Origin: Elysia crispata
Lineage: Eukaryota; Mollusca; Gastropoda; Plakobranchidae
Length of the DNA: 64,000 bases
Assembly: GCA_033675545.1 (NCBI GenBank)
Contig: JAWDGP010005809.1
Coordinates: 279,501 to 343,500 of the forward strand
Direction of reading: 5' to 3'
Both the position numbers and the translations under genes were made by a program. The notes beneath the pieces are model-generated. The model ran no database searches and was not told where the DNA came from. It saw nothing but the letters and a program-made list of their open reading frames with translations. Each line of letters opens with the position of its first letter. Position 1 is the stretch's first letter. This document shows positions 41,931-60,090 of this stretch, in pieces.

Positions 41931-43049
41931 TACCGAAAAATTAAATTCTCTTCATGCAAGAACTGTGACACATGTTAGCCTTGGGATGGAGGTCAGAAAA
42001 ACTGTCCAGGTGACAATAAATAATGCCAGATACATACATGTGTGTTTGTCTAAATGCTGGAGAAGCCCACAGAACAAACCATATTACACATCAACATTAA
42101 ATAAAATAAGAAAAATTAAAATTTATAAAGTAATTTGGGCAAAATGAGAATAAATGTAAGGGAAGAAATGGAATCACTTTGACACTGTTGAAAGTCCACA
42201 GCTTTGCCAAGGAACATCCAAAGCCACATGCTATGCAGGGAAAGGAAAATGTGAAAAATTAATGATTTCTCATTTTTAACGAAATTTGACTGAAGCATAT
42301 CTTTGACAAATGGCAAACAGGTAACCATTTGAACAAAAACTTCACTGAAATATATTCTTTCTCAGGTAAAAAAAAAAAATTGCAATTATACCAAAAATTT
42401 AAGCTGCTGCCCATCATGGCAATATAAGATATGAACAAGTATATCAGTCCTTAAATTTAGCTTTTCAAACACACCAGAAACAATCTCTAGGATGGAAGAC
42501 AACATTGTCTACAGACCAATTTTTCTTGGAGATATCACACTGTGTAACTTTTCTAGGTTTAAGTCACTAAAAGTTGTTTGTGCGTGGTGTTCATGTTAAA
42601 TCGAGTCAGTCCTCAAAGGACTGTCTTTCATTTGGTTGCTATCTAGTCATAGGATGTTGAAGATTTTGATCAAGTGTTTTCCTTCATAAGTCCCAGTACT
42701 ATTATGATGTACTTGTATATCATTGGAATTAAGAAGTACATGTATATTTCTGGATCAATTTTAAAGATTTGAAAGTTACTACATGTATCTCCTTGGCAAG
42801 TAAAACCACATGTGGTCAAGAATGTAGAAAAAAGCAGAATTGATAGTATTGCTAAAGAGGCAGCAATGTATTCAAAGTATTTAGAGAAGTGAAATATCAT
42901 AGCATGATACAACATAGGCCTATTTATATGTTCTAAAATATAAACATAATTGGACCAATCAGTAAGATTGTGGATACTGGCTGTATGACTGTCATTAACA
43001 TGGCTACATGGTTTGTAGCATGAATGAGCAACTGATAATCTGAAACTTT

Positions 43050-46000
43050 TCACAAGCTCTGAAGATGATATGAGGAATCCTTCTCATGTTTGTTTCTGTG
43101 TTTATGTAAAGTGCTTGGATCAGAAAATCTTTTGCCACAGAGGTTACACTGATACGGTCTTTCTCCAGTGTGGATCCTTCTATGAATGTCTAAGGAAGTT
43201 TTCTGGACAAAACCTTTCCCACAAAAATCACACTGAAATGGTTTTTGTCCTGTGTGAATGTTAGAGTGTCTTTTTAAGTTACCTGGAAGGGTGAAAGACA
43301 GTTCACAAATTTCACATTTGAACGCTTTCACCTTCGTGTGGACGACCTCATGATTTTGCAAACTCTGACGACTTGAAAAGTACTTTAAACAAGTGTCACA
43401 TCTGTGAAGTTTCTCCCCCTTTACGATTCTTTTCTGTCTTGGCTGGCACCGTTGAAGCCGCTGGGATGGTTGAGAAAAGCGAGGCCTTGTTAGGGGTCTG
43501 TCTTCTGGATTCATATGGACAAGAACATGTTTTTTCAAAGATGCCTTAAGTTTAAACCCTTTCCCACAAACTTCACAAATAAAAGAATCTTCCGAGGAAT
43601 GCACCAGTTTGTGATTTGTTAGTTCATTTCTTCGCACAGTCTTTCCACAAATATCACACTCAGACATTTTTATAACAATATTATACATATTACGCTCTTC
43701 TGATGTATGATTCAAATAGTGTGTCTCTCTTCCAAGAATGCTACGGCACATTTGTCCACATATTTTACATTTGAAACCTGGAAACTCACCACTGTGTTTC
43801 TCATACACATGCCTTTTCTTAGCTATTGCTGTGAAAAACTTTTCACCACAGAGATCACATTTATATAGCTGAACACCAATATGAATGTTCATATGCTGCT
43901 GTAATTTTCGCCCTTCAGCGTATGACTTTGGGCAAAAGTTGCAAAAAAATCTCTTTTGAATATCACTGTGTGCGCAAGGACTGTTGTAATCTTCAGCAGT
44001 TGAACTAGTTTTGGAGCTAACGTCAGAGTTGAGCCATTCACCACCAGACTTCTTCGAGCTGTCTAAAGTATCAAAGTGCTTTCCACAGGTTTTACACTGA
44101 AAACCAGATCGATATTTCATTCTGTCACAAACTCCTCGTGAAATTCGGCCATGTGTGCAGGTGGCCAAAGATGTCTTACATCTAAAGCTTTTGCCACACA
44201 CATCACAGGTAAAAGGCTTTTCACCATTGTGTGATATCATGTGCTCCAACATGCCTTGTCGACTTTTCAAAGTCCTATTACACAAGTCACATTTCAATAA
44301 GCAAGACCCTTCATGGGTTTTTATGTGACTTTGAAACATTTTATAGTCATCAAATGCCATATGACAAAGTTTGCAAGGGAAACTCTGTTCACCTGGATGA
44401 TATTTCTGCATGTGGTAAAACCGACTGTTGATTTTTTCCCCGCAAATATAACATTTCTTAGAGCAAGACTTTGTTTTCTGGGTCTGCATTGATGTAGGAG
44501 GGATGTCTGTATATTGTTCTGTCTGCCTGTTAACTGCAGCAAACCTAGACTGCGACTGGCCAGTGTCTTTGTGTCCAGATATTGCATCATCTGAGTTTTG
44601 CCCATTGTCCTCATAGTCATCTGGAGCAGCGTTGGAAAGAAACAAAATAGTAAATTTATGGATTATATATGTTTTGTAAAGTGTAGAAAAACATGCTTCA
44701 TTTTTTATTTTAAATGATAATGATTTGCAACCTAGTCTCAAAAAATGATTCTATCAGAAGATGCTTATGGAACATGGAGGATAGCAAAAGGTGAGGAAAT
44801 TGTGAGCTGAAGGAAAGCCGAAAGGGAAATTTATAGAGTTAAATTAAAATATCTATGGTTTAGGAGTTACACTTCAGGGTTCGAGGTCTTAATGACCACT
44901 GTCAATTGGTGGTATAACTGAGAGTTGCTAGCTGTTGTTGCTCCAGTGATGGTTCTTTTAATGTCCTCCATTCCCTCCCAATGGTTTAGGGCCTGACTTC
45001 TCTGGAGAAATTTTTAGTGCAGGAATGGTGAGCAAGATTTGTGAAATCAGATGTGTAAAAATTTCCTATTCTATGAATGACATTGTGTTCTTCAAGTCAA
45101 GATGTGCTTTTTTTAAGTTGCAGATGATTTTTGTGATATATACATGTAAGTTGTACACGTATCTTGCTTGAAAACTATTGTCTGTGAGTCCCATATATGT
45201 GTCTTTTTTGCTTGTTATTGTTTGTGTCACTGAAACTGCATTCTGTGTCATGCATTCCATAATTTTTTGGCTTTACGTCGGAAATCCTCTCTCTAGAGTT
45301 GTGAGAGTTTTATTTTGTGCTCTTTTTCTATTCTGCAATGTTGTACTAAGCCTCTTTTGTCGTTTGAAATTGCCAAAGTAACACTTTACACACCTGACTA
45401 AAATTTTTACACACTGTCATTAAAAAAAAAAAGAAAGAAATTTTCAAGTGCTCAGTGAACCCCCAAAACCCCAAGGAAATATTCTCCTACAGGACATATA
45501 ACACCACTCAATCAAGTGCAGCAAAAGATCATTTAGCAATGTCAAATGACAAGTGCCATAGAGACCTGAAACCCCAGGGTATATAGTATCCAAATTTAGG
45601 GCATTTTATCTTTAGTCATAATGATAATTAATATGCAACACATGTGGAGGGACTTCATACTCATCCTGAAGTAGGCCTAAATGAATTTCCATTAGATTAC
45701 ATTGATTTTTTTAGTAGCCTTCAGTCCCTAATAGTTTTGCTTCCACCAATTATATTTATAATGATAGGATATTAGGTATATGATTTATACATAGCAATTA
45801 TTTCAATGCATTTAAAAAACAAATGTTCATGTCTCGAAGGTTCTTAAGAAGGACCAGTGTCTCTTCTGCCCATTAAAAAAAAAAAAATAACAAATTTTGA
45901 TAGACGCATTAAAGAACAAAAAGAAATTTGTAATGTCAGCAATTTTACAACAACAACAAATCTTTAGTTTAAGCATCTCACCTGTATTTTCAGCTTTAAA

Positions 46001-46240
46001 CATAGGTGTGACAGGGATAGAAGATTTGTTTTCTGCATTATTGTCAGTTAAAATCTTTTTAACTTCTCCTGTCATTCCTGTCATTTTCAGCTTCATTTGA
46101 GAAATCTGGGCATGCAATTCTTCCAACTGGGCAAGAAGTTGCTTCACTGCCCATTCCTGACTGTCATCAAGGCCTCTCAATAAAGGCTTTGCTCTGTAGG
46201 CTTCACTTTCAAATGTTTCTACATATGGTAAAAATTCCAT
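43050..46240 (-). CDS. poly-C2H2 zinc-finger protein
   Basis: Two coding exons: 46270-45982 (open throughout, GTG after ttcacttcag) and 44620-43050. They join ACAG|gtgaga to ctccag|AT in phase 1, forming a GAT codon. If translation starts at the ATG at 46240 the product is 609 residues. The N-terminal exon has no zinc finger. It has a predicted coiled coil (EWAVKQLLAQLEELHAQISQ region) and may serve for dimerisation. The large exon has a degenerate first finger, about eleven canonical C2H2 fingers and two decayed ones in the middle that lost their histidines (CDVCGKSFRCKTS and CKTCGKHFD). The last four are joined by TGEK-like linkers. It is a likely sequence-specific DNA-binding transcription factor. 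The start is uncertain because the frame stays open upstream to the splice site. Confidence 0.85.
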
Positions 46241-47089
46241 TAGGACCCTGTGGAAAGCTTTTGCTCCCACCTGAAGTGAAAAAAGATTTGATGAGATCCT
46301 CTCTAGTCCCGTTTGCTGTGCTAGACTATGCATGCTTTAAAAGTAATGACCTTCACTCATCAGGGTTCTCAGGAAAAGTCTGTGGATCATCAGATAAAAT
46401 AAAAACCCAGAATTAAAGGCTAATTCAGATTTCCTATTTCTTGGGGATCAAGAAAGTGTTACACTTGTGTATATAATGTGCACAGTAACTTAAATGCACA
46501 GTTTTTTTTAAAAGAAATATTAAACTTTTCTAAGCAAAACTCATAAATCAAGCATTAATCCTAATATTACATGATTTTTGTAAACCCTTTGCAATGATAG
46601 AGATAGAAATTTCTTTCTTTAAAGAAACAAGCTTAACTGAAAAAAAAAAAAGACCTAGACGTCTATATTTGTTGAATTTTTTTGCCCAAGGATCCATTTC
46701 ACTCCTTCACTTAAATAAATTTTCTTTCACATACTTTAAATTATTTTTATTATTGAGTTAGCTCTGCAGGAAAAACTGGATTTTCTAGTTGAAGTTCTGA
46801 GAGTAGCTAGTATTCAAGTTTTGTTTATTATAATACTGTATAAAAATAACTTGCCTAGATCTAGAATGTAATAAAATCATAATCTAGATAAGATTTTGAG
46901 TAAATTAAATTATTATACTCACCAAATTAAGGCGCGAGACTTGTACTTTTAAATCTAGGTTAAACACAAATGACAATCTTCTTTGGAAATTGTATTATTA
47001 TTGAAGTGATGTAAATGAAAAAAACAAAAAAAAAACAAAAACAAATGGCTTGAGAAGTTCATCTAAAGCATTTTCTCTATCGATCTTAC

Positions 47090-47391
47090 CTCTTATGTTT
47101 TGATTTGGCATGTAAACCTTGTCTGATGACAGCATGGCAGTCGGGAACAGTTTATTTTAACAAAGATGTCCTCTCCTCCCCTCCCCCCCTGCTCACCTAC
47201 ATAATTTCCTTGTTCTTGACCTTGTCTAGGGTTTTCACAATCTTGAATAATAATTAGCTGTCTTAAGAAAAGGTTTATCATCTGAATTTATTCATTAAAA
47301 AAATACACTTAAGAATTAATACTGCTGCAGTTTAGTGACTACGAAATCACAACCTCTGATGATAATACTGAAGAAGCTTACAAATTGAAAC

Positions 47392-47471
<80 letters not shown>

Positions 47472-47600
47472 AATTGATAATAGTTTTATTATTTCTTTTT
47501 TGTGCGATAAATATAAAGTTGTGTATCTATTTCCGTTTAGACCTTACCTCTGATTATCACACCGATCTCTCTGCATTGTATCTGACGCCAGGAGGTCCCC
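47090..47600 (-). other. candidate noncoding 5' exons of the zinc-finger gene
   Basis: Two donor-like ends on the minus strand, ATAAGAG|gtaag (base 47090) and TCAGAG|gtaagg (base 47548), could be alternative first exons. Splicing either to 46270 leaves any upstream ATG out of frame with the zinc-finger frame, so they are best seen as untranslated. Confidence 0.3.
47396..47467. repeat. (TA)n microsatellite
   Basis: About 72 bp of TA, able to form a cruciform. Confidence 0.98.
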
Positions 47601-47817
47601 GCAGATGCTGATTGTGAAAAGGGGGAGGTGATCGCAAAATACGAGTCGAGTAGGCTTATTATTGCTTCTAAGGTAATATGTTTTGGATTATGATGATAGT
47701 AAGAAACACTAGCTGGCTATGAAAAGGAAAATGAGGATAGACTTATCGAAATTCTATTTGAGGACTTTTTTCTCTCTTCTCTTTCTAAAGTTGAAAGCAT
47801 AATTATTTTAATATACA

Positions 47818-47925
47818 GTGTGTATTCAATCCGTTAGGGCGTGCATATTTGCTAATCTCCTGGTGTTTTATGACGGATGTTCGGATCCCATCCTCGTCCG
47901 GCTGTGACTGCTTTGAGTTTAAAAC
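47818..47925 (+). mobile_element. tRNA-derived SINE fragment
   Basis: TCCGTTAGGGCGTGC (A-box-like), then TTGCTAATCTCCTGGTG, then TGTTCGGATCCCATCCTC (B-box-like), in the order and spacing of a tRNA head. This resembles common molluscan tRNA SINEs whose heads read GTCGGTTAGGCGCT...GGTTCGAATCCC. The tail is missing. Confidence 0.5.
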
Positions 47926-47993
47926 ATTTGAAACATAACATCAGCCTATCTTGGAAGGAACTCATCACCGCGATATTAATGTTCGGTTTTTAA

Positions 47994-48950
<957 letters not shown>

Positions 48951-48959
48951 TATTGGTGG

Positions 48960-50460
48960 GCTTCCAGACCAACCCATTTTTCAGATTCTGATAAATGCGA
49001 ATCTCTGTTATGTCTTTGCGCTTAACTATCTCCTCTCTTTTGTTCTCCTTTTCTCATATTACCCATTTAATTCCTTCTTTCACTCTAAAACTTGGGAACG
49101 ATCACTCCCAACCCCCCAATCCCACACCTCCATCTTTTCCTCTATATCCTCAGTCCTTTTTTATATTTATTTCTCGTGTATCCCAGCTGTATACCACTAA
49201 TTACTCGAAGCCCCCCCTCTTTTTTTTATTCCTTTCCCAGTTTATTTCATCCCACCCCCTTCCTTGCTCAAAGCAGGTGTTCAGTCTGTGCCCTTATTTT
49301 TTTTTATTCAACTGCACCTCCCTCACCCTTCAACAACATCATCACCATCAAGAACATCAACAACAACAGTAACAACAACAACGGTAACAAAACACCATCA
49401 TCTTCATTCCATGTCACGCTTTTTTACTTCCCATCCTCACTAGACCCCCTTCTTCCTCTCAACAAAGTTTATCAGGAGGAAAACCAGACTCGCCTCCTCT
49501 TCACCTCACTTTTTACGCCTTTATTCCTTTAGCCTCGTGATAGAGAATAATGGGGACCCCTCTATATCAAGAGATGCTTACTCTCTTGGCGGTCAGAAAT
49601 AGATTTAGGTGACGATCTCTCTCACGTCTTGCCCTTTTGTGACCTGTAAGTAATTCTATTCCGCTGGAAAGTTAGGGGACTTAAAACTAATCAAATAACC
49701 GAAAATTTCCATCTGTCTCACAATCTTTGGACATTACAAATGTCATCATCACGTCTTGACGATTTGGGAATCCATTCAGCCACTTTTTCAAAGCTTGGGC
49801 TTATATACTACTCGCACACACAAAGAGATTTCCGACAGAGGAATGGCGAGACCATAGATTAAGACATTCTAATTTAAGTTTATTTCATAAGTCCAATAAA
49901 TATTACCTTAACCCATTTGAGCTTAAATCATGCATAAAGATTTGGAGGGGGTGAGGGGGGTGGAGATCAATAAAAGACGTACATGACAATACAGCTGCTC
50001 TCCATTAGCGTGAGACAAGCTAGCATCTTGAGATGAGTCAGCCAACATACATTTAATGGACGATTGTGATTCCAAATGTTAAAGAGTTCATGAAAAATGT
50101 GATCATTTACTGAATAATTCTCAGAACAAAAAAGATTGCACAGTAATACAATATCTGTATAGGTGACACTTGTACATAACACTGATCAATGAAAAAAAAA
50201 ATCCCATGAGACACATATAAACTGATCTATTCAAAACTTGGCTCGGGTTAAGTGAAAGCATACATAATAATGATTTTGTGCTTGCTGGTGTATTTTTGAA
50301 AATGTAATAGGCAAACTAATTATATGATTGACTACAATCAGACAAACTACGACCAACACTTTGGTGCGATAGCTCACTCGGCAGACGCTTCTATGAAATG
50401 CGAGTAATTAAAGTGACCTTTCATTCTCTACCATCATGTCATAAACTGCAACCATGTGAC
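48960..50460. other. noncoding; likely includes 3' UTR of GST1
   Basis: A C/T-rich stretch (about 49015-49530) gives a 125- and a 146-codon open frame with low-complexity translation. Next comes ordinary sequence with a minus-strand AATAAA near 49880 that could end the GST1 transcript. Confidence 0.4.
50362..50400 (+). mobile_element. SINE-like A-box remnant
   Basis: TGCGATAGCTCACTCGGCAGACGCTTC resembles a tRNA A-box region. No B-box follows, so it is only a head fragment. Confidence 0.2.
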
Positions 50461-50466
50461 CACTGA

Positions 50467-53893
<3,427 letters not shown>

Positions 53894-54039
53894 CTTCTCT
53901 CACTGCTGCTTGACACACACGGACACACACACCGCACGATGACCACGATAATGGTCTGGAAGGGAGAAGCAGTAAGATAAAATACCGATAGCACATTTTA
54001 CGGTGGGGTCCAGAAGACAATACTAATGTCACCAAACAC

Positions 54040-55570
54040 TACTATAACATTGTTCAATTGTCTGTTTGCGGGTTGGTGAAACAAAAAAGAAAACAAAAAT
54101 AAGGAAAAGACAACTATGTCATCAATGTATCAAGGCCTTGGTTGCATCTTCAATCCCACACCGACTGTTTGTGAAATCATTCTGGCCGCCATGACACTGT
54201 CGATCAAAGAGGAATCACGACCTCATCCATCTCCATCATTTGATTTGCCGGGTCAGGGAAGGACAGAAATTGATGAAAAAAAGATCCAAAAGCATCACTT
54301 CTTATCTCCCTTAGCGATTGGAAAACTTTTTTTTTCTTTTTAAACTGATATTTTGTTTTGCGAGTCTGGAATACTGGGAGTTAACAAGATATTGATGAAG
54401 GAATACGTGCTAGCAGAAACAAACAAAAAATTGAGGTTTTTTTTTAAAAATCAAATTGTGCATCTCTAATTAACCTGGGAAAAATTTAAAATTGATTTGT
54501 TCGAGTAGATCACTGAGATAAATGTACTGATAGCTCATGCTTTTCCATAAATCTTTTATTAGTGCATGGCAGTTTTAAACGAAACTTCCGTTTTTATTCT
54601 CTACCACGTAAAACGTTGAAGGTCCCCACTGGAAAACATCCTTGAGACAATTATAAACATAGAAGACGCAACCTCGTTATTTCAGCCATAAGCAATAGAA
54701 CACTTAAACAAATAATAACCAAAATATGTCAAAAGTTCTTCATCCAGATTTTACATTCTATATTATACGTGATGTATTAAAAAAGTACAAAAATATTGAG
54801 AGCTTGTACTCACCAAAAAATCAAATACACAAAAGTTGCCTTGATTTGTACAAGAGCTTGAAGAAATCGGGATTCCCCAGTTGCAGCCAAGCAGCCCTTT
54901 CTACTGAACACTTCAGGTAAATGGCCTAGTGCCGACTTGCAGACCGCAGACCTGAGAATACATAATTCAACAGTGTTCGAGGACACAGCTTGATATGTGC
55001 TGCCCTGTAACGGTCTAACTTTAACCCTTGCGTGTCATAATTCTAACCAGTTAAAGAAAGAGACAGGAAGAAAAGAAAATCTGGCGAAGCTAAGCCCCCT
55101 TCAGCTAATCAACAAACACAAGAAGGCACCAGTTTCCCTCCACACCGACTCAGTTATTGATCTCTATTGAAGCGGATCAGAGGCGATCAATCGTCGTTAG
55201 CGGCTACGTTTTCAACACGTCATTATACTTGTCTGCAAAAGTAATATGTGACTGCTGAGACTTGTCATTGAATACAGACGTCACAAGAAGGGTGTGTGAC
55301 AACAAAACTATTCATTCGATGTGCAACATGACATCAGCACATTCAATACTTCAATTATTAGTAGACACTAGACTTGGGTGTATGACAGAGCCGTATCTTG
55401 TAAAGACCTGGTCGTTTGTTCACGATCCTAATAATCTACACTCAGGCATGTTGTTTACTCTCCAACACTATATACATTTTGTGGGCTACAGTTACAGACA
55501 GCCTGAAACAAAGACAGGGAGAGAGCAAAATGCGGAAAAAGAGAGGAGGAAGAGAGACCGAAGGATTCAG
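54040..55570. other. noncoding, upstream of GST1
   Basis: No domain-bearing open frame. It probably contains the GST1 5' flank and promoter, but I recognise no specific box. Confidence 0.35.
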
Positions 55571-55575
55571 TGAGA

Positions 55576-56028
<453 letters not shown>

Positions 56029-56803
56029 AGAAAGCCGATGGTGGTCACAACGGCAAAACGAAGAAGAAATAAGATTGTTAGAAAGAACCGAATAAATTGT
56101 AGACATAATTATTACAGAGAGAAAGAATCGGAGAAAGATAGAGCTTGTTTAACTCGCGCCTTAAAAAAAAACGAATCCCGATCACCAGATTGAGAGTTCG
56201 AGAGTTACATATTCAATGACTCTTCATCGTGTGACCTTGTGGATTTCGTCGACTGTCTACAGTGGCTGCGAATCAAACCGATTTTTATCAAGAATATCCA
56301 GACCCCCTAAATCTAGCCAAACTTATCTTGGAACAAATTCCGACAAATCTCTGTCTATCCTTCCTGTAATTATCAGTGACCTAATATTGTTGCTGGCTTT
56401 TCTCAGGACGATAACAGGCCAGAGAAATTGATCTCCTCCCCCGATCCCAACCCTACCCCTCCTTTGAAAACAACAAAAAAAAATCTTTACCCTGTGTCAC
56501 TTTAGAAAGTCTATTTTCAACCAGACACACCAATTCCACTCCATATGTATTCCTGATATTGTTCTTCTTCTATAGACTTTCATTTTCTTTTTGTATTCAC
56601 AGGCAGGTCGATCCCCTCCTTTTGACTCTTGTTTTCAATATTTTTTTTTTCCTGAGAGTAAATCGGCTGTAGAACTAAGTTCTAGTAACAATCAGGATTA
56701 TAGCAAATCAATCTTACCTTCTTGCTAAAATTAATCGATAGACTTTATTCATGTCAATAATACCGTGTCGCCAGTGAAAACAAACTTTGTTTTTTCACCA
56801 CAT

Positions 56804-56947
<144 letters not shown>

Positions 56948-57044
56948 AGGGGGGGGGGCACAGACAAACGTACTGCCTGGAAGCTTCTCTCAGCCCCATA
57001 GTCTTACACGGAGACACACCAGTGTGTGTCTCTGCCTGACGTCA

Positions 57045-57140
57045 AGGTTACGACCTGCTTCTGGATGGTCAGCTCCTGGACATTGGTCATTTTGTCCAGT
57101 CGGTAGAGTGCTAAACTGACAAAAAAGAGGCTTCGGGTGG
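57045..57140 (+). mobile_element. possible degenerate SINE head
   Basis: GTCCAGTCGGTAGAGTGCTAAAC resembles a tRNA A-box region, and GGCTTCGGGTGGTATCTCC about 45 bp later resembles a decayed B-box. Confidence 0.3.
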
Positions 57141-57664
57141 TATCTCCAGCTAGACCTTTGGAGGTGAGGTGAGATCACACCTAGCCAGTACCATTCCTTG
57201 ACTTGCCGCCATTTCTGTATAGATGTACGACTTTTCAAAAAATTAGGAGACTTTCAAGTTACAACTAAGCAAAGAGCCGATTTGATGTGGGTCGAGTTCC
57301 AGGTTGGAATCTACGTGGGAAAGTCTACCGTGCGTCACAGCTGATCTGGAGAGCAGTTACTCTCTAGACTAATGGTCTAGGTCTAGGTGGTCTATATCAA
57401 GGCTACATATCTCCTTAGCCTAATATAACTGCTCTTATAGTTAACCCTGAAATGGCGTACTAATGATAGTAGGGATGTTGGTAGGGGAAAAAAGCAGACG
57501 TCAAGGTTAGGTGAGGAGACTTTGAGAGATCTAGACTCTCACCAGATGCGGAAGCAGCGTCAACTCTCGCAATATCTGACTGATTCCAAGCTAAGATACT
57601 TGGTTTATAAGTCAGTTACTGAGTATTCTAACTCGGTGTATCAGCCTGTGATTGAAGAGGATTA

Positions 57665-58640
57665 TTAAACTAGTTATAAATTGCAGAGTATTTTAAACTT
57701 GTTACACTGGTAATAGTTGTAGAGGAATGTTAACATTGTTATAAATTGCAGATTATTTTAAACTTGTTACACTGATAATAGTTGTCGAGGAATGTTAACA
57801 TTGTTATAAATTGCAGAGCGTTTTTACCTTGTTACACTGGTAATAGTTGTAGAGGAATGTTAACATTGTTATAAATTGCAGATTATTTTAAACTTGTTAC
57901 ACTGATAATAGTTGTCGAGGAATGTTAACATTGTTATAAATTGCAGAGTATTTTATCTTGTTATACTGGTAATAGTTGTAGAGGAATGTTAACATTGTTA
58001 TAAATTGCAGAGCATTTTTACCTTGTTACACTGGTAATAGTTGTAGAGGAATGTTAATATTGTTATAAATTGCAGAGTATTTTAAACTTGTTACACTGAT
58101 AATAGTTGTAGAGGAGTGTTAACATTGTTATAAATTACAGAGTATTTTAAACTTGTTACACTGATAATAGTTGGAGAGGAATGTCAATATTGCTATAAAT
58201 TACAGAGTATTTTAAACTTGTTACACTGATAATAGTTGTAGAGGAATGTTAACAATAACATTGCAAAAAATTGCAGAGTATTTTAAACTTATTACACTGA
58301 TATTAGTTGTAAAGGAATGTTAACAATAACATTGCAATAAATTGCACAGTATTTTAAATTTGTTGCACTGATAATAGTTGTAGACGAATGTTAATATTGC
58401 TATAAATTGCAGAGTATTTAACTTGTTACACTGGTAATAGTTGTAGAGGAATGTTAACATTGTTATAAATTGCAGAGCATTTTAAACTTGTTACACTGAT
58501 AATAGTTGTAGAGGAATGTTAACAATAACATTGCAATAAATTGCAGAGTATTTTAAACTTGTTACACTGGGTAAAAGTTGTAGAGGAATGTTAACATTGT
58601 TATAAATTGCAGAGTTTTTTTTTAACTTTTTACACATGTT
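57665..58640 (+). repeat. ~65-bp minisatellite, about 14-15 copies
   Basis: The unit is GTTACACTGGTAATAGTTGT, then AGAGGAATGTTAACATTG, then TTATAAATTGCAGAGTATTT plus TAAACTT. Neighbouring starts at 57701 and 57766 are 65 bp apart. A subset of units has an extra AACAATAACATTGC variant. It lies between the two GST genes. Confidence 0.92.
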
Positions 58641-59800
58641 ACAGATGAATAATGATTGGTCTTGATGTGCGTATGTATTTTTGTGCCTGGATATGCATAA
58701 ATGCCTGTGCAGTGGTCATAAAAAGTCATGCTACTGCATCCTACTTATTTGGATTTTCCAAGGCAATCCTTGTCTAGGTTAAAAGGAAATATACTTTTTA
58801 TTATGTTGTTTAGTCGATTGTATTTTGACGGTGTATTTTGGATATCTACATAAAAAAACATTTTCAAGTTCTTTGATTAATTTTAGTAATTTTTAAAAAA
58901 AATATTGTTTTTATCCTCTCCTCACAGAAATCTAACTCGATCCACTACTCTGTAAGCAAGAATTACTACTATAAATCAGCACCTATCAGGAAATGTTTGA
59001 TTGAATTACTTCCCTTTATAGATATACATGAGTATAAGAGGATGAACTAATTCAAACTACATTGAAACGTACAATTTTTTTTACATTCCATTTTTTAAAA
59101 GATAAACTATCATGTTAAAGGAATTAACTTCCCGAAAAAGTGACAAGAAAATTAGAAAAAAAAGATAATGTAGGCTTTACGTTGTGACTTATAATTGTTA
59201 ACTAAATAATATCGCAAGCACACACACGCACACATTGAAAGTTGGCCAAAGAGGAAATTTTACGCACTCGTTAGGAAAATGTTTTCTTTGAGCACAGTTA
59301 CCCACTCACATGACAGCAATATCTGCCAGTTTTCATTTTCAAATTTCACAAAATTTTCCTTTCACTTCCGGGACCAGGCAAGTGCAAACTTGTCCATGTG
59401 GTAATAACACAGAGTCAAACGATGGAACTGAAAGTTGTTCTAATTTTAGCCAAAGGACAGGAGATCTTTGACATTTTTTAATTTATCTGGTGTATATATT
59501 TTACAATGCTCGCAATAAACATTTCAGTCACTTTGATAAGAGCTTGGCAATTCGATGTTTCGAACCTAAAAGTTTGTTTCTCCTACATCATCATCAACAT
59601 CCCACATTTCTAGTCTGTGTGGCGACCTCCTCAATCACTCAATCACCTCCCTCTTCAATTTCCTTTCTTGACATTTCCTGACATCTAAATTGATTGATTA
59701 CATATTCAATGGCGGTTTGTTTTGATGACGTTGTTTTTCTCGATAGTAAAAATTATATATAATTGCTTAGCTTATCTGTGCCATACTATAGGTTTCTGCA
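58641..59800. other. noncoding between the GST genes
   Basis: AT-rich, no gene seen. It probably includes the 3' UTR of GST2. Confidence 0.35.
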
Positions 59801-59810
59801 TGTGGAGATG

Positions 59811-60090
59811 TACTGTGGTGTGTGTAGATTTGTGTGTAACTGTGTCAGTATATATAACCGTGTGTGTGTATGTGGCGAAGGCTAATCCTCCTCCCTGTCC
59901 TGCAGATGGGCTTTGGGCAGGCCCGCCTCCACCAAGCCAGGCACCGCCATACTTTGGTGTGTGTAGATTTGTGTGTAACTGTGTCAGTATGTATAACAGT
60001 GTGTATATATGTGCCGAGGGCTAGTCCTCCTCCCTGTCCTGCAGATGTGCCAGGAGCCTGGGACAGGACCTGACCGCCTCCACCAAATCG
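59811..60090 (-). repeat. tandem partial duplication of GST2 last-exon end
   Basis: A ~139-bp segment occurs twice. The copy at 59953-60090 contains the real end of the last exon and stop codon. The copy at 59811-59940 repeats the same downstream sequence and an altered exon end, reading LVEAGLPKAHLQDREED and a stop. The shared part includes TGTGTAGATTTGTGTGTAAC and CTCCTCCCTGTCCTGCAGAT. Confidence 0.85.

Noticed and set aside
42670..43053. 127-codon minus-strand frame overlapping the zinc-finger stop, with hydrophobic segments
   Set aside because: It lies in the expected 3' UTR. Hydrophobic runs are common in AT-rich chance frames and no family pattern is visible.
44231..44431. Plus-strand frames inside the poly-zinc-finger exon (also 43.07-43.26 kb)
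   Set aside because: Antisense shadows of the C2H2 coding sequence.
48995..49532. 125- and 146-codon plus-strand open frames
   Set aside because: C/T-rich low-complexity sequence. The two overlapping frames have equally unstructured translations and there is no splice logic.
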